DNA from: Mycobacterium kansasii ATCC 12478
GTDB taxonomy: Bacteria; Actinomycetota; Actinomycetes; Mycobacteriales; Mycobacteriaceae
DNA length: 64,000 nt
Assembly: GCF_000157895.3 (NCBI RefSeq)
Contig: NC_022663.1
Span: 6,138,001-6,202,000, forward strand
Direction of reading: 5' to 3'
Shown: positions 1 through 7,721 of the stretch, piece after piece
Numbering within the stretch: the stretch's first letter is position 1
How the letters are laid out: each line of letters opens with the position of its first letter
The notes under the pieces: model-generated
What the model was told of the DNA's origin: nothing
Databases searched by the model: none
Seen by the model: only the letters and a program-made list of their open reading frames with translations
Made by a program: the position numbers and the translations under genes

Positions 1-255
1 ACCGCCCTGTCCGGCATGGGTTTCCGGGTCGTCCCGAGTGATGCCAACTTCGTGCTGTTCGGAAAATTCGCCGACGCGCCGGCCGCCTGGCGGCATTACC
101 TGGATGCCGGGGTGCTGATCCGCGATGTCGGTATTCCCGGTTACCTGCGCGCCACCACCGGCCTGGTCGACGAGAACGACGCGTTCCTACGGGCGAGCGC
201 GCGAATCGCTGCCACCGAACTGGTCCCCGCCACCAGCCCCGTAGGAGCGCCATGA
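1..255 (+). CDS. hisC: Histidinol-phosphate aminotransferase, C-terminal fragment (5' end outside window)
   Basis: Only the last 84 codons are present and the frame is open from base 1. HisC is a PLP enzyme that converts imidazole-acetol phosphate plus glutamate to histidinol phosphate. The visible part is the end of the small domain: a VVPSDANFVLF strand followed by GVLIRDVG and GYLRATTG, the segment that carries the substrate-phosphate arginine in this family. Its TGA overlaps the hisB ATG as ATGA, so the two are probably translationally coupled. Identity rests on these motifs and on the histidine genes that follow. Confidence 0.9.
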   Translation, partial: TALSGMGFRVVPSDANFVLFGKFADAPAAWRHYLDAGVLIRDVGIPGYLRATTGLVDENDAFLRASARIAATELVPATSPVGAP

Positions 256-884
256 CCGCCCCCCCACCAGGCAACGCAACCCGCCGTGCCCGCATCGAAC
301 GGCGCACGCGCGAATCCGACATCGTCGTCGAACTGGATCTCGACGGCACCGGGCAGGTCGACGTCGACACCGGGGTGCCGTTCTACGACCACATGCTGAC
401 GGCGCTGGGCAGTCACGCCAGCTTCGACCTGACGGTGCGTACCACCGGCGACGTCCACATCGAAGCGCATCATAGTGTCGAGGACACCGCGATCGCGCTG
501 GGCCAGGCACTCGGGCAGGCCCTCGGCGACAAGAAGGGTATCCGCCGCTTCGGAGATGCCTTCATCCCGATGGACGAGGCGCTGGCCCATGCCGCGGTGG
601 ATGTGTCCGGCCGGCCTTACTGCGTGCACACCGGGGAGCCGGATCATTTGCAGCACACCACGATCGCCGGCAGCTCGGTGCCGTACCACACCGTCATCAA
701 CCGGCACGTGTTCGAGTCGCTGGCGATGAACGCGCGCATCGCCCTGCATGTGCGCGTCCTGTACGGACGCGATCCGCACCACATCACGGAAGCCCAGTAC
801 AAGGCCGTCGCCCGCGCGCTGCGGCAGGCCGTCGCACCCGACCCCCGTACTTCCGGTGTGCCGTCCACCAAAGGTGTTCTGTGA
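252..884 (+). CDS. hisB: Imidazoleglycerol-phosphate dehydratase
   Basis: 210 aa, the usual length of the monofunctional actinobacterial enzyme without the phosphatase domain of E. coli HisB. It dehydrates imidazole glycerol phosphate to imidazole-acetol phosphate using two Mn ions. Both repeats of the family fold carry the metal-binding histidine clusters: EAHHSVEDTA near residue 75 and a DPHHITE motif near residue 175. PFYDHML near residue 43 is also typical. It starts at the ATG in the ATGA overlap with hisC and ends in a GTGA overlap with hisH, so it is a tightly coupled operon member. Confidence 0.97.
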   Translation: MTAPPPGNATRRARIERRTRESDIVVELDLDGTGQVDVDTGVPFYDHMLTALGSHASFDLTVRTTGDVHIEAHHSVEDTAIALGQALGQALGDKKGIRRFGDAFIPMDEALAHAAVDVSGRPYCVHTGEPDHLQHTTIAGSSVPYHTVINRHVFESLAMNARIALHVRVLYGRDPHHITEAQYKAVARALRQAVAPDPRTSGVPSTKGVL

Positions 885-1501
885 CAACGAAATCAGTTGT
901 TGTCCTGGACTACGGCTCCGGCAACCTGCGGTCGGCCCAACGCGCGCTGCAGCGGGTCGGCGCGGCGGTGGAAGTGACCGCGGACGCCAAGGCGGCCGCG
1001 GCTGCCGACGGGCTGCTGGTGCCCGGCGTCGGGGCTTTCGAAGCGTGCATGACGGGCCTGCGCAAGATCGGGGGAGAGCGGATCATCGCCGAGCGGGTGG
1101 CGGCCGGGCACCCGGTGCTCGGCGTCTGTGTCGGCATGCAGATCATGTTCGCGCGCGGGGTCGAGTTCGGTGTGGAGACGCGAGGCTGCGGGCAGTGGCC
1201 CGGCGCGGTCACCCGGCTGGACGCCCCGGTGATTCCGCACATGGGGTGGAATGTGGTGAACGCCGCTGCGGGCAGCACGTTGTTCCAGGGTCTGGACGCC
1301 GACGCCCGGTTTTATTTCGTGCATTCCTATGCCGCGCAGCGCTGGGAAGGGCACCCGGGGGCGCTGCTGACCTGGGCTACCCACCAGGTACCGTTCCTGG
1401 CCGCCGTGGAGGATGGACCGTTGGCCGCCACCCAGTTTCACCCGGAAAAGAGCGGGGACGCGGGTGCGGCCGTATTGAGCAACTGGGTTGGGGAACTTTG
1501 A
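881..1501 (+). CDS. hisH: Imidazole glycerol phosphate synthase, glutamine amidotransferase subunit
   Basis: 206 aa with a GTG start overlapping the hisB stop. This is a class I glutaminase that makes ammonia and channels it to HisF. The nucleophile Cys83 sits in GVCVGMQ and the His187/Glu189 pair in FHPEKSG, completing the triad. HisF, its partner, is encoded about 1.6 kb downstream after priA and impA. The order hisB-hisH-priA-impA-hisF-hisI is the mycobacterial one. Confidence 0.97.
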   Translation: MTTKSVVVLDYGSGNLRSAQRALQRVGAAVEVTADAKAAAAADGLLVPGVGAFEACMTGLRKIGGERIIAERVAAGHPVLGVCVGMQIMFARGVEFGVETRGCGQWPGAVTRLDAPVIPHMGWNVVNAAAGSTLFQGLDADARFYFVHSYAAQRWEGHPGALLTWATHQVPFLAAVEDGPLAATQFHPEKSGDAGAAVLSNWVGEL

Positions 1502-1503
1502 AG

Positions 1504-2238
1504 ATGCCACTGATTCTGTTGCCCGCGGTCGACGTGGTCGACGGTCGTGCCGTGCGCCTGGTACAGGGCAAGGCCGGTAGTGAAACCGAGTACGGATCGG
1601 CCGTCGATGCCGCGTTGGGTTGGCAGCGCGACGGCGCCGAGTGGATTCACCTGGTCGACCTCGACGCCGCATTCGGGCGCGGCTCCAACCGCGCACTGCT
1701 CGCCGATGTGGTCGGCAGGCTCGACGTGCAGGTCGAGTTGTCCGGGGGTATCCGCGACGACGCTTCGTTGGCCGCTGCGCTGGCCACCGGGTGCGCCCGG
1801 GTAAACCTGGGCACGGCTGCGCTGGAAAACCCGCAATGGTGCGCCCGGGCGATCGCCGAGCACGGCGACAAGGTCGCCGTCGGCTTGGACGTCCACATCG
1901 TCGACGGGCGGCACCGGTTGCGTGGACGCGGCTGGGAGACCGACGGCGGGGACCTGTGGGAAGTACTGGAACGCCTTGATAGCCAAGGGTGTTCGCGGTT
2001 CGTCGTCACCGATGTCAGCAAGGACGGCACCCTGCGCGGTCCGAACCTCGACCTACTGCGGCAGGTCGCCGACCGCACCGCGGCGCCGGTGATCGCCTCG
2101 GGCGGGGTATCCAGTCTGGACGATTTGCGGGCCATCGCCACCCTTGCCGACCGCGGGGTTGAGGGCGCCATCGTCGGTAAGGCCCTCTACGCCGGGCGGT
2201 TCACGTTGCCGCAGGCGTTGGCCGCGGTACGGGAGTAG
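1504..2238 (+). CDS. priA: Bifunctional phosphoribosyl isomerase PriA (HisA/TrpF)
   Basis: 244 aa (beta-alpha)8 barrel. In actinobacteria PriA isomerises both ProFAR (histidine pathway) and phosphoribosyl anthranilate (tryptophan pathway). The two catalytic aspartates are in LPAVDVV (Asp10) and VVTDVSKDGT. Arg18 and the RGRGWE segment (Arg142, Trp144) match the residues known to switch between the two substrates in the M. tuberculosis enzyme. No separate trpF lies in the trp operon of this window, which supports dual use. The ATG follows the hisH stop by 2 nt. Confidence 0.95.
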   Translation: MPLILLPAVDVVDGRAVRLVQGKAGSETEYGSAVDAALGWQRDGAEWIHLVDLDAAFGRGSNRALLADVVGRLDVQVELSGGIRDDASLAAALATGCARVNLGTAALENPQWCARAIAEHGDKVAVGLDVHIVDGRHRLRGRGWETDGGDLWEVLERLDSQGCSRFVVTDVSKDGTLRGPNLDLLRQVADRTAAPVIASGGVSSLDDLRAIATLADRGVEGAIVGKALYAGRFTLPQALAAVRE

Positions 2239-2245
2239 CCCTGCC

Positions 2246-3058
2246 ATGGATCGGACTGCGCAGCTGACACCGCTGGTCGAGCAGGCATCGGCGATTCTGG
2301 ATGCCGCGGTGCCGCGGTTTCTGGACGGGCACCGTGCCGATTCCGCGGTCCGCAAGAAGGGCAACGACTTCGCCACCGAGGTCGACCTGGCGATCGAGCG
2401 CCAAGTGGTTGAGGCGTTGGTGGCGGCCACCGGAATCGGCGTGCACGGTGAGGAATTCGGTGGCGCGCCCGTCGACACGCCCTGGGTGTGGGTATTGGAT
2501 CCGGTGGACGGCACGTTCAACTACGCCGCAGGGTCGCCGATGGCCGCGATCTTGTTGGGTCTGCTGCACCACGGCGATCCGGTGGCCGGCTTGACCTGGT
2601 TGCCGTTCATCGATGAGCGCTACACCGCGGTCACCGGCGGCCCGCTGATGAAAAACGGTGTCCCACGGCCGCGGTTGGCGCCCGCCAAGTTGGCCGACAG
2701 TCTCGTCGGCGTCGGCACCTTCAGCGCGGATTCCCGGGGCCGATTCCCCGGGCGCTATCGGCTGGCGGTGCTGGAAAACCTGAGCCGGGTCTCGTCGCGG
2801 TTGCGCATGCATGGGTCGACCGGTATCGACCTTGTCTACGTTGCCGACGGAATCCTGGGTGGTGCAATAAGTTTCGGCGGCCACGTATGGGATCATGCGG
2901 CGGGTGTGGCTCAGGTGCGCGCCGCCGGCGGCGTCGTCACCAACCTGGCCGGCAAACCGTGGACTCCGGCAGCGCGTTCGGTGCTGGCCGCGGCGCCCGG
3001 CGTGCACGACGAGATCCTCGAATTGCTGCGCGGTACCGGGGAACCGGAGGACTACTGA
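2246..3058 (+). CDS. impA: Inositol monophosphatase family protein (ImpA-like)
   Basis: 270 aa, the length of M. tuberculosis ImpA. The Mg-dependent phosphatase motifs are present in order: HGEEFGG (metal glutamates, near 70), DPVDGTFNY (near 91) and WDHAAG (near 217). The family removes phosphate from inositol phosphate or histidinol phosphate. Its place inside the his operon makes a histidinol-phosphatase role conceivable, but mycobacterial paralogues are mostly tied to inositol and phosphatidylinositol-mannoside metabolism. The first in-frame ATG after the priA stop was chosen, 7 nt downstream. Confidence 0.9.
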   Translation: MDRTAQLTPLVEQASAILDAAVPRFLDGHRADSAVRKKGNDFATEVDLAIERQVVEALVAATGIGVHGEEFGGAPVDTPWVWVLDPVDGTFNYAAGSPMAAILLGLLHHGDPVAGLTWLPFIDERYTAVTGGPLMKNGVPRPRLAPAKLADSLVGVGTFSADSRGRFPGRYRLAVLENLSRVSSRLRMHGSTGIDLVYVADGILGGAISFGGHVWDHAAGVAQVRAAGGVVTNLAGKPWTPAARSVLAAAPGVHDEILELLRGTGEPEDY

Positions 3059-3059
3059 C

Positions 3060-3845
3060 ATGTACGCCGATACCGGCCTTGCGGTGCGGGTGATCCCGTG
3101 CCTGGACGTCGACGGCGGGCGCGTGGTGAAAGGAGTCAACTTCGAGAACCTGCGGGATGCGGGCGATCCGGTGGAACTCGCCGCGGCCTATGACGCCGAA
3201 GGCGCCGACGAGCTGACGTTTCTCGACGTGACCGCGTCGTCGTCGGGTCGGGCCACCATGTTGGAGGTGGTGCGGCACACCGCCGAGCAGGTGTTCATTC
3301 CCCTCACTGTCGGCGGCGGGGTGCGTACCGTGGCCGACGTGGACGCGTTGCTGCGCGCGGGCGCCGATAAGGTCTCGGTCAACACCGCCGCGATCGCCCG
3401 CCCCGAACTGCTGGGTGATATGGCAAGGCAATTCGGCTCCCAGTGCATCGTCTTGTCGGTTGACGCCCGCACCGTGCCCGTCGGCTCACCCCCGACCCCG
3501 TCGGGCTGGGAGGTCACCACGCACGGCGGCCGTCGCGGCACCGGCATCGACGCCGTGGAGTGGGCTGCCCGCGGCGCCGACCTGGGAGTGGGGGAGATCC
3601 TGCTGAATTCGATGGACGCCGACGGCACCAAAGCCGGCTTCGATCTCGCGATGCTGCGCGCGGTTCGGGCCGCGGTCACCGTGCCGGTCATCGCCAGCGG
3701 CGGCGCCGGCGCCGTGGAACACTTCGCCCCCGCGGTCACCGCCGGAGCCGATGCGGTATTGGCCGCCAGCGTCTTTCACTTCCGGGAATTGACGATCGGG
3801 CAGGTGAAGGCCGCCATGGCCGCGGCAGGGATCACCGTGCGATGA
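3060..3845 (+). CDS. hisF: Imidazole glycerol phosphate synthase cyclase subunit
   Basis: 261 aa barrel that condenses PRFAR with HisH-derived ammonia to give imidazole glycerol phosphate and AICAR. The catalytic aspartates are in IPCLDVDGG near residue 14 and in LLNSMDADGTKAG. Phosphate-binding loops GGG and SGGAGA are present. The ATG is preceded by a strong GGAGG at 3047-3051 and follows the impA stop by 1 nt. It ends in an ATGA overlap with hisI. Confidence 0.97.
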   Translation: MYADTGLAVRVIPCLDVDGGRVVKGVNFENLRDAGDPVELAAAYDAEGADELTFLDVTASSSGRATMLEVVRHTAEQVFIPLTVGGGVRTVADVDALLRAGADKVSVNTAAIARPELLGDMARQFGSQCIVLSVDARTVPVGSPPTPSGWEVTTHGGRRGTGIDAVEWAARGADLGVGEILLNSMDADGTKAGFDLAMLRAVRAAVTVPVIASGGAGAVEHFAPAVTAGADAVLAASVFHFRELTIGQVKAAMAAAGITVR

Positions 3846-4189
3846 GCCTCGACCCCGCGATCGCCGCGCGCCTCAAGCGCAACGCCGACGGCTTGTTCAC
3901 CGCGGTCGTGCAGGAGCGCGGCAGCGGCGACGTGCTGATGGTCGCCTGGATGGACGACGACGCATTGGCGCGCACCCTGGAAACCCGTGAGGCCACCTAC
4001 TATTCGCGGTCCCGCGGCGAACAATGGGTCAAGGGCGCGACCTCGGGGCACACCCAGCGCGTCCATTCCGTGCGCCTGGACTGCGACGGGGACGCCGTGC
4101 TGTTGACGGTCGACCAGGTCGGCGCAGCCTGCCACACCGGCGACCACAGCTGCTTCGACGCAGCGGTGTTGCTGGAGCCGGAGAGTTAG
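3842..4189 (+). CDS. hisI: Phosphoribosyl-AMP cyclohydrolase
   Basis: 115 aa, monofunctional (no HisE domain fused). It hydrolyses PR-AMP using Zn and Mg. The Mg site DCDGD and the zinc cysteines in DCDGD and GAACHTGDHSCF are intact. It starts at the ATG overlapping the hisF stop. Its TAG overlaps the TAA of the opposing kinase gene by 2 nt, so the his operon ends directly against a convergent gene with no spacer for a terminator. Confidence 0.97.
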   Translation: MSLDPAIAARLKRNADGLFTAVVQERGSGDVLMVAWMDDDALARTLETREATYYSRSRGEQWVKGATSGHTQRVHSVRLDCDGDAVLLTVDQVGAACHTGDHSCFDAAVLLEPES

Positions 4190-5700
4190 CGGGCAGCCAC
4201 GTCGAGGCCGTTGGCGGCGGCCAGCGCCGCACGCGTCCATTCGTGCCGGAACACGGACGGCTCGATACGGTCGCGTCTGATGACCTCGACGTCGATGGCT
4301 CGTCCGGTGGTGACGGCCGCCGGCACCCGGAAGGAGAAGGCCGGGCCGTCGGTGGCGACCGCGAGCATGGCATCGGTGTCGGCGAAACCGTTGGTGCGCA
4401 TGGTGTTTTCAGCCCACCTGGCCGGTTTGAGGCCGCCGAAGTCCTTGACGTAGACGACCCAGAGCCGGACACCGCGCTGGTTGTAGAGCTTGGTCAGGGC
4501 CCGGTCGACGACGGCGTGCTCGGCCGGGGTCAACACATTCGAATCGTCGGTGAGGTAGACGGACAACCGCAGCGCCGGCGTCGACGGAGGCGTAGCCCCA
4601 CCGCTCGGTGACGCCGTCGACGGGGACTGGGCAGCGCTGCCCGGCTCGGCGGAGGGGCTGCGAAGCAATCGGACACCGAGAACCACCGCGACCATGACCA
4701 GCGCAACAGTGATCAGTGCCGCAATCAGGGTGGCCGGCTTGACCCGGCTACTGCTCGGGTTGGGCGATACCGCCGGGGAGGTGATGACCTGCGTCGGTAA
4801 CTCCGTCGCCGCCGCGGGACTCGTCACGGGTGCGGGGCCCGTGGCGGGCCGGCCGGCAAGTGCGGCGGCGAAATCCGCGCACGTCGGGTAACGCTCGGCG
4901 GGGTCCTTGGCCAGCGCCTTGGCGATGACGCCATCGAGGTGGGCCAGTTCGGGTCGCCATGTGCTGATCGACGGCGGCGGCGACGACAGGTGCTGGCTGA
5001 TGACCACCGCCGGATTCGAGTGCTGGAACGGAGCAGAGCCGGCCAGCAGGTGAAACGCGGTGCAACCCAACGCGTACTGGTCGGCCCGTCCGTCGAGATC
5101 GGCACCCTGCAGTTGCTCGGGTGCGCAATATGCGGTGGTTCCCATCAGCATGTTCGTCGCGGTCAGCCCGCTGATTTCGCCCAGCTGCCGGGCAATTCCG
5201 AAGTCGGCCAGCAGAATCCGGCGCCGGGGCATGGCTTCGCCCAGCAGAATGTTGGCGGGTTTCACGTCACGATGCAGCAGCCCGCGCGAATGGGCGTAGT
5301 CCAGTGCGTCGGCAACGGCCGAGATGATCTCGACGACGTCCGGGTGCGGCATCCCGGAGGGGTACCGGCTGCGCAGCAGTTGGGCCGCGTCGGTTCCCTC
5401 GACGTAGTCCATCGAGATCCACAGTTGTCCCTGAAATTCGCCGCGGTCGTGAATGCCGACGATGTGCTCGTTGTACAAGCTCGCGGCCAGATCGGCCTCG
5501 CGGTTGAAGCGCTGACGAAACTCGAGGTCACCGGTCAGTTCGCGGGGCAGGATCTTGAGAGCATCGCGCCGCGGCAGCCGGGGGTGCTGCGCCAGGTACA
5601 CCTCGCCCATCCCGCCCGCGCCGAGCCGGCGCACGATGGTGTATCCGGCGAACAACTCGCCTTCACTGAGGCCTGCACTCTGGCCGGCGTTGGTCGGCAT
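4186..5700 (-). CDS. Membrane Ser/Thr protein kinase with C-terminal TPM-like extracellular domain
   Basis: 504 aa. The kinase domain at about residues 20-285 has GAGGMGEVY, Lys49, HRDVKPAN (Asp145), DFG (166-168) and an APEQL segment, so it looks active. A Pro/Ser/Ala-rich juxtamembrane stretch (285-320) leads to one membrane helix at about 323-345, then a low-complexity linker. Residues about 378-470 (LTDDSNVLTPAEH, VRLWVVYVKDFGG, TDAMLAVATD) resemble the TPM/DUF477 fold, not the PASTA repeats of PknB. It is inserted between hisI and chaA, where the M. tuberculosis order I recall has no kinase. The kinase call is firm; the ectodomain call is a motif judgement. Confidence 0.88.
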   Translation of the reverse strand: MPTNAGQSAGLSEGELFAGYTIVRRLGAGGMGEVYLAQHPRLPRRDALKILPRELTGDLEFRQRFNREADLAASLYNEHIVGIHDRGEFQGQLWISMDYVEGTDAAQLLRSRYPSGMPHPDVVEIISAVADALDYAHSRGLLHRDVKPANILLGEAMPRRRILLADFGIARQLGEISGLTATNMLMGTTAYCAPEQLQGADLDGRADQYALGCTAFHLLAGSAPFQHSNPAVVISQHLSSPPPSISTWRPELAHLDGVIAKALAKDPAERYPTCADFAAALAGRPATGPAPVTSPAAATELPTQVITSPAVSPNPSSSRVKPATLIAALITVALVMVAVVLGVRLLRSPSAEPGSAAQSPSTASPSGGATPPSTPALRLSVYLTDDSNVLTPAEHAVVDRALTKLYNQRGVRLWVVYVKDFGGLKPARWAENTMRTNGFADTDAMLAVATDGPAFSFRVPAAVTTGRAIDVEVIRRDRIEPSVFRHEWTRAALAAANGLDVAAR

Positions 5701-5833
5701 GTGAGCATGCTACTGAGGCGACGCTACGGACCACCGCGCTTGCCGGTAGCCGCCGTGCGAACAGCGTTGCGCCTGGCCGGCACGCAGCGACCGCTGATCG
5801 GTCGGCCGATGGCATCGGCAAGAATGGCGTTCG

Positions 5834-6916
5834 ATGGTGAAACGCGTGCCCTGGAGCGTGGTAGCGCCGGTGCTTGCGTTTGTCGCGCTGACTTTGACGT
5901 GGGGCCAGAAAATCGGGCCACTGCTGGGCCTGCTGGAAGCGGTGCTGCTCGCGGGTGCGGTCCTGGCCGCGGTCCACCATGCCGAGGTGGTCGCGCACCG
6001 GGTCGGTGAGCCCTTCGGGTCACTGGTGTTGGCGATTGCGGTGACCGTCATCGAGGTGGCCCTAATCGTCACGCTCATGGCCTCCGGGGGGCACCAGACG
6101 GCCACGCTTGCCCGCGACACCGTGTTCGCCGCGGTCATGATTACCACCAATGGGATCGCCGGGTTGGCGCTGCTGCTTGGTTCCCGACGCTACGGCGTGA
6201 CACTGTTCAACGACCAGGGCAGCGGCTCCGCGCTTGCCATGGTCACCACCTTGGCAACGTTGAGCCTGGTGCTGCCCACGTTTACCACCAGCAAACCGGG
6301 GCCGCAGTTTTCACCCAGCCAGCTCGCCTTCGCCGCGGTCGCCTCGCTGGGCCTATACCTACTTTTCGTGTTCACTCAAACGGTCCGGCATCGAGATTTC
6401 TTTCTGCCCGTCGCCCAAAAAGGCGCAGTCGATGACGACCGCCATGCAGATCCTCCGAGTACCCGTGTGGCACTGCGCAGTCTCGGGCTTCTGCTACTCG
6501 CGCTGGTGGCGGTGGTGGGTCTGGCCAAGGTGGAATCACCGATCATCGAGCGTGCCATCGCGGCGGCCGGCTTTCCGCCGTCTTTCGCCGGCGTGGTGAT
6601 TGCCATGCTGGTGCTACTCCCGGAGACACTCGCTGCGGCACGCGCGGCGAGGCAAGGCCGCCTGCAGATCAGCCTGAACCTGGCGTATGGCTCCGCGATG
6701 GCCAGCATCGGGCTGACCATCCCGACAATTGCCCTGGCATCGCTCTGGCTGAGCGGCCCGCTCTTACTTGGTCTCGGTCCGACCCAGTTGGTGCTGCTGG
6801 TACTGACCGTCGCGGTCAGCATGCTGACGGTGGTACCGGGCCGGGCCACCAGGCTGGAAGGGGAGGTGCATTTGGTGTTGCTGGCCGCGTATCTATTTCT
6901 TTCGATCGTCCCGTGA
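5834..6916 (+). CDS. chaA: ChaA-family Ca2+/H+ (Na+/H+) antiporter
   Basis: 360 aa, about ten hydrophobic helices in two halves with a hydrophilic loop near residue 200. The alpha-repeat acidic motifs of the CaCA superfamily are present: VTVIEVALIVTLM in the first half and VLLPETLAAARAA in the second. It probably exports Ca2+ or Na+/K+ in exchange for protons at the inner membrane. Homologous in position to Rv1607. It is transcribed away from the kinase (133-bp divergent gap) and converges on bcpB with only 6 nt between stops. Confidence 0.9.
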   Translation: MVKRVPWSVVAPVLAFVALTLTWGQKIGPLLGLLEAVLLAGAVLAAVHHAEVVAHRVGEPFGSLVLAIAVTVIEVALIVTLMASGGHQTATLARDTVFAAVMITTNGIAGLALLLGSRRYGVTLFNDQGSGSALAMVTTLATLSLVLPTFTTSKPGPQFSPSQLAFAAVASLGLYLLFVFTQTVRHRDFFLPVAQKGAVDDDRHADPPSTRVALRSLGLLLLALVAVVGLAKVESPIIERAIAAAGFPPSFAGVVIAMLVLLPETLAAARAARQGRLQISLNLAYGSAMASIGLTIPTIALASLWLSGPLLLGLGPTQLVLLVLTVAVSMLTVVPGRATRLEGEVHLVLLAAYLFLSIVP

Positions 6917-6922
6917 AGCGCG

Positions 6923-7381
6923 TCAAGACCGCGCGCGCAGCGTCTCCAGTGCCTTGTCGGCGTGAGTGTCCATGCTGAATTCGCTGGAGATCACGTCGAG
7001 CACCGTGCGGTCGGTGTCGATGACAAAGGTGGTCCGTTTAACCGGCAGCAACTTGCCCAGCAGGCCCCGCTTGACGCCGAATTGGGTGGCGACGGTGCCG
7101 TCGGTGTCGGACAGCAGCGGGTAGTCGAAGTGCTGCATGTCGGCGAACTTGGCCTGCTTGTGGACGGGATCGGCGCTGATGCCGACCCGAATGGCGCCAA
7201 CGGCGGCGAATTCTGCCGCCAAGTCGCGGAAGTGGCAGGCCTCCTTGGTGCAGCCCGGCGTCATGGCCGCCGGGTAGAAGAACAGAACCACCGGTCCGTC
7301 GGATAGTAGCGTACTGAGCTTGCGAGGCGAGCCGGTCTGGTCGGGAAGCTCGAAGTCGGCCACGGTGTCACCAGTATTCAT
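6923..7381 (-). CDS. bcpB: Peroxiredoxin Q / bacterioferritin comigratory protein
   Basis: 152 aa thioredoxin-fold thiol peroxidase that reduces H2O2 and organic hydroperoxides. The peroxidatic Cys44 is in TPGCT and the resolving Cys49 lies five residues later in KEAC, the intramolecular PrxQ arrangement. FFYPAAMTPG is the active-site strand. I chose ATG 7381 (MNTGDTVADFELP) because the reading frame upstream is an Arg/Pro-rich shadow with no family similarity. Equivalent to Rv1608c. Confidence 0.93.
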   Translation of the reverse strand: MNTGDTVADFELPDQTGSPRKLSTLLSDGPVVLFFYPAAMTPGCTKEACHFRDLAAEFAAVGAIRVGISADPVHKQAKFADMQHFDYPLLSDTDGTVATQFGVKRGLLGKLLPVKRTTFVIDTDRTVLDVISSEFSMDTHADKALETLRARS

Positions 7382-7718
7382 GGCGGTCAGGCTACGCCGA
7401 CCGGCCGACGCTGCTCGGCGAGGATCTCGACCGAGCGATGGTCGAGCAGATTTGTCGACGGGACCGCAGATAGCCGGGGGTCGCGGGGGATCGCGGTGGC
7501 GGTGCTGGATCGGCTCGCGGTTTGCGGGTCGACGGGGCTGGAGGCGTGGTCGGAAAACACTTCCGAAAAAGCCTGCGCCAGTTTGCTGACTACCGGGATA
7601 TTGGGCCGCGATTGGCATAAAGTTCTGGTACCGAACTGCTCGCGTCAACTGGGAGCGCCGCGGCCGTCACCGTGAATTGGGGGGTCAGCCCGGGCAGGCC
7701 ACCTGAGAAGGGACGGCT
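7382..7718. other. Intergenic region between bcpB and the PPE gene
   Basis: About 340 bases between divergent genes. No convincing ORF: the open frame extending bcpB upstream is Arg/Pro rich. A purine-rich ribosome-binding stretch (GAGAAGGGA) ends about 7712. I could not identify a clear -35/-10 pair; TAAAGT near 7618 is the best -10 candidate for the PPE gene. Confidence 0.4.
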
Positions 7719-7721
7719 GTG

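Noticed and set aside
141..887. Long minus-strand open frames across hisB and other genes
   Set aside because: High-GC antisense shadows: the plus-strand product is a clear family member and the minus-strand products are Arg/Pro/His-rich with no RBS.
7560..7720. Promoter for the PPE gene based on TAAAGT near 7618
   Set aside because: No -35 element at an acceptable distance, so not listed as a promoter.
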